From Heliopora coerulea (lineage: Eukaryota; Cnidaria; Anthozoa; Scleralcyonacea; Helioporidae), in NCBI GenBank assembly GCA_030142905.1, contig JASJOG010000003.1:3408001-3472000 (forward strand): a stretch of DNA of 64,000 nucleotides, written 5' to 3'. Below, piece by piece: positions 22,122 through 37,100 of this stretch (the first letter of the stretch is position 1; each line of letters opens with the position of its first letter). The notes under the pieces were generated by a model. The model was not told where the DNA came from. It did no database searches and saw only the letters and a program-made list of their open reading frames with translations. The position numbers and the translations under genes were made by a program.

Positions 22122-25100
22122 CTGAAACAAGAAAATCGTAGTAAGATTTAATATTTACTACCTGTCAAAACTGAACATGCTCTACTTACGACTTGTATGA
22201 CAAACTTCAAATATTTGGCTATGTAGACTCCCTAACTTCGTTCAACATTCTTGTAACATGTTCTTTGTCTGCTGTCTAGACATGAGGATTTTCAACCAGG
22301 ATATTAAGCCTCATAATTCTAATAAATGGGTCAAATTTTAATTGGCACTTTAAGGAGATTCAACGGGAACGTCAAAGACAACGTTCTTTATACAATACAA
22401 TTTTTCATGTAATAGTTTTAGTCCCAGCTGTAATCCAACGTCGTTCTCACTACTACGTCACTTCTGCTTTTCCTGTTCGGGATTGTAATGCCAAAGATTT
22501 GCCATTTTTAAGACGAGGAGAGAACAGAAAGACATTTTCTGTTCACAAATACCTTTCACATGGCTGAGGATTAGGTTGTTTAAAGAATTATCTTCTAGCG
22601 AGATTATACCTTGGTAGGAAATGTTGTGCCCGCTATCTTTTTTTTATATTATGAGCTCTTCGGTGGAACAATATAATTATACTGGAATTTCATTCAGCAA
22701 ATAAAGTCGCAGAGGTAACGTTACTGTTAAAACTGTACAGTTTTCGACTTGGATTCGTTCAACAGTTTCAGAAACATTTTCGATTTCACAACATAAAATA
22801 CCCACGCATGACTTTTTCAGCTGGTGCAATTCCGCCCTTGACGTCAGGATCGGCGAACAGTGAGCGTTGTAGACTGCATAAATAATCAAATTAGGACTGC
22901 CACAGTTTGACTAGTGATTTTTAGTATACACATGTAGTAATTTTAGACATTCAAAAAAGAAGCCGGAGTGATGAAGGTGAGCAGGAAAAATACACGAATG
23001 AAACTACACGAACTTACACGCACATTTAGCAAATTATTCTGTGCAAAACGCATTGAATGGTCTTGAAATATTTAACCAAGCAAGATAACATAGATGTTAT
23101 CTTGCGTGGATAAATATTTCAAATTCAGGTCAAGAAGCCACAGATTCACTTTCTCTGAAAGTAGTCATTACAACGTGCGCTTACCAAAAAGCCTCAAAAG
23201 ATGTTCAACGCCATAAACCTCAGAAGGAGTAGCACGAATTGGCAACTTAGGCACACTTGCTTTTGAAGAATCTGGGGAAACATTCGTGGATGTTTCTTCA
23301 ACAACGGGTTTCCTTGAAACACGGTCTTGATTTGATGCAGTCTCACTCAATTTCTAATTGAGAATGAAAGTCATGAGCAAAAAGAACTTTGACTGTTAAA
23401 AAAAATAAAAGAAGGAAAAATATACGCACTGACATGCACAGTAATACCAAGCAAACAAAGAATTACTCAAAAGAAAGTAAACAAATTAGCATGGACATTT
23501 TGAATAAAAGGCTTTCGTCGGTGTATATCACTCAGGTTCCTGAGACAACTTTAACGCATTTAGACTCCTACTCAACAGCACAACCATGACATAGATACTG
23601 TATACTGATGTGGTGCAAAGGTCCGTAACCGCTTTGGCTCGCGTATCACCTGATCACTTAGAAATGTACGTGCCCTCAACTAAACATTATCTAAGAAAAC
23701 AAAACAAAATTCATATTTCTATGCATGGGTAAGAGGTAGCTATCTAGCACCAAATCTTTAAAAAATTAAAAGATTTAAACACTTTACGCTCGGCAGAGTC
23801 CCTCAGGAGTGGAGAGCATGTTAGCATAAACGAGTGCTTCTCATGATGTAACAACAAGATTAGAAGCCTCTCAGCAACGTACAAAGAGGCAAAAAAAAGT
23901 TTCGATCAGAAAATTATTGGAAGCCTAACAAACTCAAGTAATAGTTGAAACTCGAGTTGGAGTGTTTCGTCAGGGGACCCAAACAGGAGCAAAAAAAATG
24001 AAAACCGAAGGGCGTAGCTCTGAGGTTTTTGGCGTCTTCGAGTGTTTGAAATCCTCTGATGAATAACAATGAGTGTTTCAAGGAAACACACTAGTGATCT
24101 GGATCACATTTCTTAATCTACATATACAAATCAAACAGTCAAATACAAACACGCAGTAAGTCAATGGTGTAGTCCTACAGGTCGTCATTAGGTATCAAAA
24201 TGCACGCACGTGATATGAGGTATGCCTTCATGAAGTGGCTACAATAACTCACGAACTATTAATACGTTTGAGAAGTTTAAATCATATTTTCTGACATGCA
24301 ATACCTTTACCTATCAACTTCTCAAGTCGCGCTAGTCACCCATATTTCTGTTTTCTCGGAAACTTTATTTCGTTAACCCTTTTCGTACAATATCAAATTA
24401 AAACAACAGAGCTAATGAAACAACGATGCAAAAGAGAACAAAAATCAAACGAATAAAAAAATCATGCACGAAAGAGTTAAACAAGTCACAGAATAGCAAC
24501 AGAATAAATTAATGATATCAGTGATGGGTTCTCCGATAAAATATTTTAATACGAGCTTTCGCCAGCCAGAATTGTCTTGATCAAATAAATTACGATAATC
24601 TATTATTTAAGTGTAAAATTAAAAGATGGAACATTTCGAATCAAAGATGGGACATTTTACTGCACATCCTTGTCGTTCTCTTTTTAAATCTTATTGAAAT
24701 AAAAGCGGCATGTGATTTCCTTGGCTTCTGAGAGCTCAGTTCAAAAAAAAAAAAGGAAAAATAACAATGGTCCACAAACCAAAATGGAAAATGTTTCATT
24801 TCCGTCTGAAAGACAGAGGTGAAGAATTAGACATCGCTATGTTGAACGTCATGTATCAGTTGAGTTCGTTAGTAGCTACTGTACATTTATATTAGATACA
24901 TCACTTCCTAAACAAAAGAAAGCAAAATGTTAAAAAAGATCATGTATCTACTGCCTTGGCCTGGTACAAGAAATATGACTTGGCTCACTCTTTTGACTCC
25001 TTTGTCTGCACTTTTTTCGTTCGAGTCATTACAAATGTTCAAAGACTCTTCTCGTTCTCCGCCAGAGCTAGAAACTGTTGACAATGACGATGTAGAGGCA

Positions 25101-28100
25101 GAGATGGTCGACGATTTTTGACGCCTTGAACGTCGCCGTAAAACGCGGTCACTTGGTTTATCATCTCGCAAAATTGCAAAAAATAAATAAAATTAAAAAA
25201 AACCAAAAAAAAACAAAACAAGTTTGTATTAAGAATGACGTTGACATGATTCGTGCATAGCACAATATTCTAGCCTATTAATATTAAGACATACAGTGCA
25301 GCCAAATGCATTCCGACTTACTTCAACAAAAATAAATGTAAGTTTATGTAAACAGATGGTCAGGGATATTTCAAAAAAACACAATATGAATGATTTTTTT
25401 TTCAGTTATGCATCAGGAAATTTGACGTGAATTTGCTGGAACATGGATTTCAACTTACCTTGATTCACTTGCTCTTCGGTGTTTTCCGGTATACTTGCTG
25501 GTTTTCTGCGTTTAGTTGCATCATTCCTCACTTGTTTCGTTTCATTTAAAGTATTCTCAGTGTTCTTTTCGACTTTTACATCAGCCATTGAGCGTCCGTC
25601 TGACTGTTCTTTTACGTTCATATCATTTTCACTCGATCCTTCAGTCGCAACCAATGGAGTTCCCATCACTTGTTCGTACTGATCACGCTCGAAATTGTAT
25701 AGTAAAAGTGAGGCAAGTGTGAAATCAAAATATATTCGAAGACCATCCATGACTTCTTTTACAATTTTCACGCTAAAAGCATTAGCAAGAAAATGAAATA
25801 AAGAAAAGCTAATAAAAACCCCCCAGAAAAGCCTGTGAAACAACAGAAAACAAACAAACAAAGAAATTGAAGGGATTTTTTCGAATTGTTATATACAAAC
25901 AACGTCCAAGACGATTAAGAAGGAACCTTAATTTTTTTTTACAGTATACTTAGTAGCACAGATATAAATCCAGTAACAAATTGCCAAACCAAAGACTTGC
26001 TATAATGAGCATTACACCTTTCTAAACTTGAACCTAGATCAAATAGTCGTTATTTGTGAACTATCACAAATTTACTTCAGTAAACGATGAGTTATGAACC
26101 GGGTTTAACAGAAGCAAAATATTGTAAGTTTTTTACTAGCCTTTGTTAGCTGAAATTTGCCGGAGTTTGTGAACTCGAGGATTAATCTCCCCCATTAATT
26201 TGAATGTCTAATATTGTAATTCGATTAATTTGCTAGTTCAGCAAATAGATAAAAGGCTCTAAAAATGGATTCCACAAAGTAATATCCCGGACTAATACTC
26301 CAGAAAGAGCAACAGTTTGATCGAGGTCCATCTTTGAAAATGAGTAAAATAACGATTTTTTTTGAGCAATGAGCGATGACATATATAATACAAAAAGACT
26401 GAGAATGACTTGCTAAACACGGTCTCCAAAATGATGGCAAAGTGAAAATTGGGGTTCCTTTTTGCATCGTAGTAACTTCTGACTTAAGATTTACCTTATA
26501 GTAGGAAAGTAACGCTCCACGAAAATAACACGAACTCGAGAAATTCGTATTAATTAAAGTCACTTTAATTTTGGCACCGTTAATTTTAGCGACATTAATT
26601 AAGTAGAGAGCAAAAAGCTGCGACCTGAATTTCCATTACTATGACTTCAAATTCTAAAATCTATTCACACATAGTAGACACCTACATAACTATAGCTTTT
26701 CTTTCCATTCTCGTGTTTACCAGTAAGATTTGGTGTGCCCTCTATGTTCATTACACAGTGAGGTTTATCGGGATCTTATGGTTGATATTCCTACAAAACT
26801 TATGAGTTTCAACGGTAACAAGTCGTTCATGAAATGAATTGTCTAAAAACACTTGAAGTGAGTCGACAGTATTGAGTGATGAAATGAAATTTGTTTCCAT
26901 TGTCACGGGAAAACGTGCTTCTTGCAGTTAATGGCGTTAATTTCATTCATGTTGAAATGTTGTCTCCTCTTTCACGTTAATTTACTTTATTTTGAAGCAC
27001 TTTTCCCTTTGATTCGCGTTAATTTCGGTCGCGTTAATATAAAATACCTTAATTAACACGAGCACCAATTTCCGATAGTAAGGTAATGTTGATTTATAAC
27101 AGGAGTTACAGGACAGCAGACCCGAGCCAGTCGTTCGGGAAAGTCAATGGGAATTTTTTGAATTTTCTGAATTTTACGGAACCATAAACTGAAAAACCTT
27201 TTCTTAAATGATTTGGTGAGTTTTTGTATAAAGAACAAGTTTGTAACAAATATTTCTGCGATTTTTTTGTCATCTGAAAATCCCTTGGTTTCGAGTTACA
27301 ATGCTAACTTTCCCTAACACACAAAAATTAGCCTCATTCTCTTAAATTGAAGGAATATAAGTATTTGGATTTTCAAAAAGGGTAAGCGAAATAAGTGGTT
27401 AATATTGCTTGGAAAATAAATACCTGAATAAACTACACCCAGGGGTTTGACACGGAAACAAAAATGAAAGAAAAAAAGAACTTACTCGTTTTTTGAGCAT
27501 ACCGTCCTCCAGCATAAACGAACCTTGTTTAAAGACCCCTCCTATTTTCAGATTACTGATAGACGATAATAATAGTAGATGACTTCCCATCTTTATCATC
27601 ATTTTGTTTACTCACCGCTTATCTGATTGGCTTCATTTATCTCCCACGTTTTTTCAAACGTATGACACAGTGTTTTTGATTTCACCTCACAGTTTTCGCT
27701 GATAAAGGCATTTGTTCAAAACGTCACTATCTTGTTCTGTTTTTGGCAAATTACTACCGACTTACTATTTCGAACGTTTAGCTGCTGAAGAACGGTTAGT
27801 CTCTGGCATTTCCTTCCTTCCAAGTGTGCTACAAAGTCCAGGTTGCAGACATAACTAGAAAAATGAAGATTACCTCGATCGAACTTCAGGAACACTTTGA
27901 TCAGCCTGTCGGGTATAGTGGTCGATATAATCTTTTAGAATATCAATAACGTTGGGAGAACGAGGCAAACGCACCAACTAAGAAGAAAACATATCTATAT
28001 ATAGTTATTGTCGTAATACACATAATACTTTTATAGCACTAAAAATTAGCGTACGCACTTAGCAGTAAGTAACTTAGGTTTGTAATGAGTAAAAGTTATA

Positions 28101-31100
28101 CTAAATATTTCGGCTCCATGCAGTGGCCATGAGTGCTGAGAGCCTTTTCCGATTTTCGTCCAACTTAGCTATGTAATATAACTGGACTGAGGGTCAGCAA
28201 TATTTGTACAAAAAATGTCGACAGTGCGACGGAGTTGATACGGAGTAAATTGGGATCCAAAATTAATGGTGGAAACCACTACTCTAAAATTTCGTATACT
28301 TTTACAACTGAAGGTAGGCGTATTTAGGGACAAATTTTTTAACTTTCTATAAATGACGATGAATTTTTTTTTATGATAAATTTGTGGTAGTAGTTTATTT
28401 GGGAATTCTTTTTGCAAAACACCCTTACTCTTACGCAAACATTTTATTTTGTTAACTTCTTTTTCGGCAAGGAAACACAGCTATTAATTTCAGTTAAATG
28501 AAGCTATTTATACATTCAAGGAAAAGTCAACATTAAGACTCGCGAGACGGTCAAATGGGAATAAAAAGCTTAAAAATGGTTGTTAACGATGTGGTTCCAC
28601 TACAGATTAACACCATAACGATCTAGTTATTAATGGATATAAAAGACCGCTTAAGAAGATAAGGATTCTGGCCTCGGAGTTCACAATGATAGTAAAGCAA
28701 GCAAATTTTTGACCCACGAAGTTTTTTATTTCCATGACAATCCTTTAACAGGTTCACAAAACTGGTTTGACTCGTCCACGACCAATGACAACGGTTACTT
28801 CAAACAGTGTGCGATACTGGCAAAGTTCTCTCTTATTCCCTCGCGTTCACAAATACCACAACAAACAATATCTAGTTGTATTAAAATAGCCTTTTTCTTC
28901 CAGCTTCAATGCTCTTTAAATGATTAATACAAAAGTTTACAAAAATGTAACATGCCTTAAAAACCGAGCTTTCGGACAAAACATCGACCATAAGCGTGAA
29001 GAACATTTCAGATCTACTGTATGTATAGCCAAAATATTCCAATGCGAAACGTTCTTCACCCTAATAATAGATTATCCGAAAGCTCGGTCTTACCTATATA
29101 TCTGTGATCTATATCTATACCTATACCTATACCTATACCTATGTCTCTACCTGTACCTATACCTTTACCTATACCTATACATTTATATATCTATGTCCAT
29201 GTCCATGTCTATATCAAGATATATTTTCTCACACTCCTACCTACCTATGCACCTGTCTATCTGCCCTTATATCTGTATCGTTGTTTCTTCCAGCTTGAAT
29301 GTCCATTGATTTTATACACAAACGATACAGATGTGCCTATTCCCAGTTCCGCTTTAATTTACATTTTTTAAATATGTGGATAGTTTTGCGCCCACATGTT
29401 GCTGTTAAATTCTGCTGTATAGGTTCAGTAGAGCAAGGTATGTTACCAGACCATGGCCAAAAACTGTTTCATGTGACTACATTTTTTTATATGAAGTATA
29501 AAGTTAATTAACCGACAAAAAACATGCACGAGATAATTTTTATGATAAGGCTTTACAAATTAGTTGCGTAAATCATCATAGATTTTGAATACCACTGACT
29601 AAACTTTGTTCTAAAAAACCTCACCTTCTTCTTTCGTTTTATGAAGTAGCAATCGTCTTCTAATTTCAGCTTTAGGGAACTTGGTATTTCAATTTCAATA
29701 CATGGAACTGATGGAATACTAGGAGTTGATGGTAGCTGGCAGTCGATAAAAAAGGAATATCAATACACCATGTGATTCAATAGTAGTTTACAATATTGTT
29801 GTGCAACAAAAGAATTACGAGAGTCAATTGGAAAAGTTCAAGAACAAAACCCCTCATTTGAAGAAACGACGGACGTTTGTGTTTCAAAAAGCCCCCTCTC
29901 TTCCCAAATTAAAACAAAAATGACACTCTCCTAAATGACGAACAAAGAATTTGCAAAACAACAGGAAAACAAATCACAGTGGTAGATCAAAATTGGTATA
30001 TTGAAGCACACCCGCTTTCTGGTCCAAATATTTTTTCCATCTGTTATGAAGAGTACTTTTTTCTTTCACACTATCGTTAATCTTCTATTAAGCCCCCTCT
30101 CCAATAAGACACCATCTTTAATAAGCCCCCTTTTTGGAGCAAGAATTTTATTAAGCCTCTCCTTCCCCCTTCACTCACAACTAAAACGAAAAATAACAGA
30201 CAGTATCTTTAGTGAATTTTTACCGTACCAATCCGGGTACGAATTCATATCCAGTACTCTTGCTCTAGCTCCTTATATAGTATAGATATCATTTTCTGGT
30301 TGTTTGAGAAAGCGATATAGCCGCTCGGAACCACAAGTCTTTCCTCAAAAATCCTCAATCTCGTCGGTAGAAATTCTACACTACAACCTTCACGAGATAA
30401 AAATTTACACAATAGGAACGACAGTTCTGTAGGCAAATGTCCAACTAATTCTTCACCTTGACAACTACTACACTAACCTACAGGCGTTAGGCGAAATTAA
30501 ATGAGCCCTCCCTCTTCATTAAGCCACCGTTAAAACGGGCTTGAAATCAATAAGCCGCCCCTTAATTGTGGATTTACGGTATTATGCAAATAAAGTGGAT
30601 GAAAATACAAACAGCTGAAAGAGTTGCCCGGCCCAGACTTACCACGGGGCTATTTACACGATATGATTGTCGTATACAATTATTTGACATATAATGTTGC
30701 CTGATCAGTGAGCTAATCGGATACATTAATACGAATTGTATACGGTTATAGGGCCCTACCATATAGCTTCAATTACAGCTTCTCCAACGTACTGTCTTGA
30801 GATATCCTTCTCGCATATGACATTCAACATTGCATTTAATATTGCTACCTTATCATGCGTCGGAATTTTGTAATAAATTAGGCTCCATCTCAAGTTACCT
30901 GCTGTGGAGGTGTTAGGCTTAAAGCTTCAGTAGATGAATGAGACGTATTATCAAGGTTTGACATACAACTTTTCCGCTTTTTCTTGCTTTTCAACCTTCA
31001 AGATGGAAACATTAAATTGTTTTAATTATTTTCATTACCTTTATAATTATCCTTATCGTAATTGTCATCGTCATCATTATCACCATTGTTACTTTTCTTT

Positions 31101-34100
31101 CTGCTAGGGTACACATCAGTTAACATTAACAGATTATTATTTATAAAGCGAGTGTGAGGTCTGTACAGGAAAGTATTTGCCGGTGGTTTTTGTACAGACC
31201 GAGTGACGAAGAAGCGAGGTCTGTGCCGAAAAACCCGAGGGCAAATTTATTCCCAGTACAGAATAAATAAACGAAGTTAGTAAGGAATTTATTACATGTC
31301 TTTTGGTGCTTTGCTTCATTGTTTTTAACGAACTGTTTAGCTCGTGAGTGAGAGGTTTAGGTTTACTTGCTTGTGTAGTTGTACTTAACTATTATTTCGT
31401 CTTTTTTCCGTACCAGTTCGTCTACTTAACTGCTTACAGTTATCGTTGAGATTTAACTATTTTTTTGGTAGTTTGTTGTAGTAGATCTTTTGTAAACGCA
31501 CCTGAATCTGCTTTGTTTTTCTTCAAATCAACTCGGAAATTTTCCCGCCAAAACTTGCCAGTCTGTACGAAAACCTTATTGCATGGCTAAGCAGCCAATC
31601 GGGGTGCGTCATTTTACGTACAGACCGAATAGCGAGCTCAGCCATATAATACATTACCATATTCACACAATCTTTAATTGTTAAACATCTGCTATAAAAT
31701 AAATTCTAGATCTCACCGATTGACGGCTTCCTCGTGCAATTTCTTCATTTTCAGTCTATTAACTTCATTGCCTTCAAGCACTTGATCTTCTAGTACCCAC
31801 CGATCCCAGCTAAAAGGGAAATAATCTGTGAATGTTTGGCATACACAGGTACTTACAATGTTCAGAGCCAGTCAATTATTCATTGCCGGTAACAAGCACT
31901 TCGCTCTGCCAGGTCATGAAATTCGAATATGATCTCATAGAAACATTCATTCATTAATTCCTGAAGAAACCTCTATTATTTTTTGTTCACCGTTTATGTC
32001 ATTAAAACAGACTTTATGGCGTCATATAAAGATAACAGCCATTCCACTGTAAAGAAGGTATTGTAGTAGTCTAGCAGATGAGAATAAAAATATGGATACG
32101 AAAAATATCTACTCAATGCACATGCTCCAAAGAAATTAACTCAGAAATACTTGCTAGCATCTGACAAGATTCAAACATTTCATCTCAACGAAACAGTACA
32201 CAGTATATTTATATACACACATACATACTCAGACACTCGAAAAGTTCCCTTAGTCTGAAATGTTAACTTAAAAATGTTAGCAGGCTGTTGAGTGTAAACG
32301 CCATAATATTTCATTGAATATACACTTCATTTCACCGGGATTATCACCATAGTATATACTAAACTCGAGGCCATGCTCTTGGCAACGACCTCCGTAGCTC
32401 AGTTGGTAGAGCATTGTACCAAATTCGCAAGTTCGCGGGTTCGATTCCCAACCGAATGGCCCAAAGTTACATATTTCGCAACAGGTCCCGTTAGGGTCTT
32501 AAAATCATTCAGAAAATTTCCCTTCGTCAGAAATGTTAACTTACATATACATATACATATACAATAATAAAATACTGTGTAGACAGAGATAAATAAGGTA
32601 AAAAGTAAAAAGGTTGAGGGGCATTTGCTCGAAACGTTGGAATTCTTGAGATCAGTCACGGCTGTTATCAACCTTTTAACTTTTTACCTTACACATAGAC
32701 ATGTACATATGCAATAAAAGAGAGAGGAGAAGAGACTTGCTGTAAGAGTTGGTGTTTGGTAGTCAAGCCCCAGTAGCCCAATCTACGGTTAATGAGCAAA
32801 AGTCTTTATTCAAACTGATTTGCATTTGATTCGGCATATGAAAAGTTGGACGTTTGAACGCAGCCGAGTTGACATTAATTTGAAACATACTTAGCCTGTT
32901 AAAGCGAGAAATTACCCACTTTCCCGTTAATTTCTCAAACTTAAGCAAAGTACGGTAGTCAAAACACAAGGTTAAATACTTCACAGCAGTTTAAAATTCT
33001 TATAAAGGTTTAAAACCTTTCGGATTGATGGTTTCCCGTTGACATGTAATATTATCTGGCATTGGGCACAGTAAAATACAGAGGGATAGCCACAGACACA
33101 GCAGATAGTGTCCCCTGCAAAAAGTGTCTCCCCGGACACTATCTGCTAGCAGATACTGTCCCCCCAGACATTATCTCCAAGAAGATACTGTCTCCCCAGG
33201 GATTATCTGCTAAGAGGATAGTATCCCCCCTCACGGATTCTGTCCCTCCTCCAAAAATTCAAAACTAGTGCGGTAACTTTTATCTTTTACGTATTTTGAT
33301 AGAAAATATGAAAGGAATCTCCAAGTTACAGCAATCAGTTTCGTGTGACTCATAATTCATAAAGGGATATAATTCATGCAGGCTACTCCTAGTGCAGTTT
33401 CGGTGCTCGGTTTTTGACAGGTATGAGTCATCAAAGCAACAATCGGCAACGGAGTTACCAAAGTCCAAGCAACTCCCAAGGTTTGTTGAATAAATATTTA
33501 GCCGAGTGATTTTAATAGTTTGTTGCGTAAATGATTAGCCAGCGATATTAACAGTTTGTTGTTTGAATTTTTAATTGAACGATTTTAATAGTTTCCAAGA
33601 TATTTAGTTGAACAATTTTAAATTCGATTTAACGATTCATTTTGTCAGAAAAACTAGTTAATTTATTAAAATAAACGATTTGTCAGGAAAGTGTATGCTT
33701 TCGTCCTTCACTTTCACATTGAGGACACTATCCGCGGGAATCTAATTAGAGGGGACAGTATCCGTTAGTGGATAGTATCCGGGGGACTATACCCGAAGGG
33801 GTACACTATCTCCTGTGATACCGGATACCGTCGTGTTAACAGTGATCAATAGTGATAGTAACGGCAACAAAAACAATAATAATAATAATAATAATAATAG
33901 TAGATTATTTTATGGCTGCTGCAGTGAGCGGTCCGAATGCGGAAATCCTGCAACTTGATTGGTTCACAAGCGGACGGATATTTCCCGAATTACCCGCTCA
34001 GGGGAGATTAAAAAAAAGCCCTGCTTGTGTCGAATAGAAGTTAAAATTTTTGACAATATATGAAGTGAAAATGTATTACGAACAACCAGAAAAGGAAAAG

Positions 34101-37100
34101 TAACCATGTAGAGTGAAGCATCGTGAAGCAGTAAAGCAGGGTGAAACATCGGTCCAATATTTCAGTGTTACAGACCTCACGCTCGGTCAATAAGTAGTAA
34201 TTATTTAATGTGTGTAACGAGTGACAGTTCCCACAAACTGGTAAACTACCGGCCCTGAAGCTACACTATAAAACAATTAATACATAAAACATCAAAAAGT
34301 TACTAGAATATACAGTATTTAAATTGTTACAAGAATACATAAAAGACCTTAAAAATTTAATATGAACTAGAAATATCAATGCTGCCATATTTACCTAAGG
34401 AAGCTTTCTTTAAAATGTTTTTAAGAGGAAAGAAGTTATATTACGTAGTTCAGATGGTCTAATATCTTGGTCGTTCGTAGGAAAACCTGATAATTCAAAT
34501 AACCCCTAAGAAGCTTGAACGAAACAACATGTGTTTTTTATGTTTCTTGATTTTTTTCCCAAAACGATGGTACCAGATGTTTTTTCTCACCTTATCTTGT
34601 CTGTTAGTTGCATATTTATCGCGTATCTTAACCACTCATTATTCATCATCATTTGAAACTTCAAGAAATGACCTCCTCGGCGACAGTTGGATCCGAAGGC
34701 TAACGTGCATCGTACAACTGTCGCAGGAGGTTATTAATCCTGACATTTATGAATCACACATAAGAGTCTTTAGAACGTTTTGCAACATTCACGAACGAAT
34801 CGTGAGCAGGGGTTGTGCTCTTAGTACATAATCACATCTGCCAGGGGCAGGAATCGGATGTGACAATCTCACATTCCAGTCGTGTTAGTACGGATCTTAA
34901 GAAACTGATCTCCCGAGAGTTAGGCCACGTCCGAATGGGGTTCTTTGGTGAATGTGTTCTTATTTACAGTATACAAAGTAAAAATACATAGTTGTACTGT
35001 AACTACAAAATTTTGAGTGCCCACTAGTGGATAGTGTCTGAGGGGACAGTATCCATAGGGGGACACTATCTGCTGTGACACTGGTTATACCTGACCGGTG
35101 TGGCTACCTGAAAAAGTCTTTCTTGGACATAAATACTATTTTGTATCCTTTAAACTGTTAAAACTAAAAGTTTTCCAAGGAGAGTCCTTCTTTGTTACAA
35201 ATTAACCAACCAATACTTAATTTTCTTCATATTTTGAAACAACTGAATCGGAATCTAAGTACAATAGCATCAAAGAAATTCACATGCACAAATCACTGGT
35301 TCCTTTCAGGGCTATCTACATGAATTTAAGTTTCCAGACATTTCCTCATTTATCTATAAGTAGCTTGTTTTGATAGAAAGATATGATTTTGCCAGTCAGC
35401 AGATAAGAAGGTGCCTGTTATCTTCCATCAACCACTATTTACAGTAGCCTCTGCCCTAAACAACTCTCTCCTCATCCACTTGAATTTCTAATCAAAGTTT
35501 GTTTCTCATTACACCTTTAAAGTATTAGTTAATGGCTATCACTGAGGATTTGATAAATCATTTGCCTCAAAATTCTTTAGCCCAATATTGCATGAAACTG
35601 TAAATATAGACTGGATATTTTTGCCAAGCTTGCTGGAGCTGTTACTGATATTCTTTTGCAAGTACAAGTGCATTTCCTGTTCATAAAATATCAATTGTTT
35701 TGCTTACTAGTATGTAATAATTGGCCAATTGCTGATTAGTTTGCTTCATTTGCATTAATCAGTTTCCCCAATCAACCATGTTTGGTGCCTGGGTGTACTG
35801 TAGGGTTTGTTCTTGGTAATGACAGATGATTTTATAAAGCAGTGAAGGATTTCTGCAGCTTAATGGGTTAATTCAACCCTGTAAGTACCTTTTATAGGAG
35901 TGTATGACAGAATGTCAGGTACAAAGTTGGTCTTTTACATTTTCGAGTTGGTGTGTGACATTTAAGTCCCATCATTTTTCATGAATTAATGCAACATATT
36001 TCATGAAATGATTGATGAATGTTCATCAAGCTCTATCCTCAGAAAAATGATTCATAAGCCCCAGACATGGATCAAACCCACAACCTTCTGATGACTGATG
36101 AGGTGCTCTAACCATTAAGCTACCAAGACTCAGATGGTGAGCTAAGGCACAAGTTTGACATACGTGTGACCTAAGCAGACACTACCATGTGTCAATGATA
36201 TTATTGAGATATCTTCAAGCTCCCACATTTCTAAAATATATCTCAATAATATCATTATTAACATATAGTGGTGTCTGCTTAGGTCGCACATACGTCAAAC
36301 TAGCACCTTAGCTCACTATCTGAGTCTTGGTAGATCAACGGTAAGGGTGTCTCACCAGTCATCAGAAGGTTGCCAGTTTGATCCCCATCTGGGGCTCAAA
36401 AATTGTTTTTCTGAGGATAGAGCTTGATGAATGTTTATCTATCATTTCAAGATACCTCCAAGCTTCCACATTTCTAAAATATATCTCAACATATTTCATG
36501 TTGCAGAATTACACCATAAGGTTATAATATGTGAAAGGCTTTCTTTTTATGCACAGGAATTAAATTTCTATCATTAATTTTTCAAAATAACTAAAAATTT
36601 ATCAACATAAATAAAATATAAATCAAAGAGTACAACTCATGCACAAGAAATATAATATATCATACATTGAAAAGTCCTTCTTCAATATCTCAAAGTCCCA
36701 CTTTGGCCAGAGTGATATCTATATACAAGTATAACCCCCACTTTGGAATTGTATTGATTAATTAGGAAGCTAGTAGATAATATTAAGCCAAAAAGATGCT
36801 CATTTACTTGGTAGACTTGTACAAACCAGATTCTCATCAAATACCTGGTTGCACAATGAACAAAAGACCAACAATGACATATATGGAATTAACAAATATA
36901 CTGTGGGTTGACTGCAAGCTGATAAAACAGTGGTTTGTTGACTGTACTGATAAATCTTATATTAAGGAACTTCCCATCAATAACCTTTTGCTGTAATATC
37001 AAAAATGGAGAGCTGTGTAGGCAGTTCTGAATCAATATAGAAAAAGTTTAATCTTTAAGGTAAAGTAGTACTCTGTCAACAGTAACCTCTCTTTGCCTTG

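Noticed and set aside
29104..29309. Tyr/Thr- and Leu/Tyr-rich frames
   Set aside because: Products of the (CTATAC)n hexamer repeat.
33100..33250. Regularly spaced repeats resembling a CRISPR array
   Set aside because: The units are diverged, occur in both orientations and have no constant spacer length; they fit transposon subterminal repeats in a eukaryotic intron.
34529..34831. 100-codon plus-strand frame with a hydrophobic start, suggesting a secreted protein
   Set aside because: It spans a hairpin (CCTCCTCGGCGACAGTTG with its complement near 34720), lies inside an MSL3 intron, and has no known domain.
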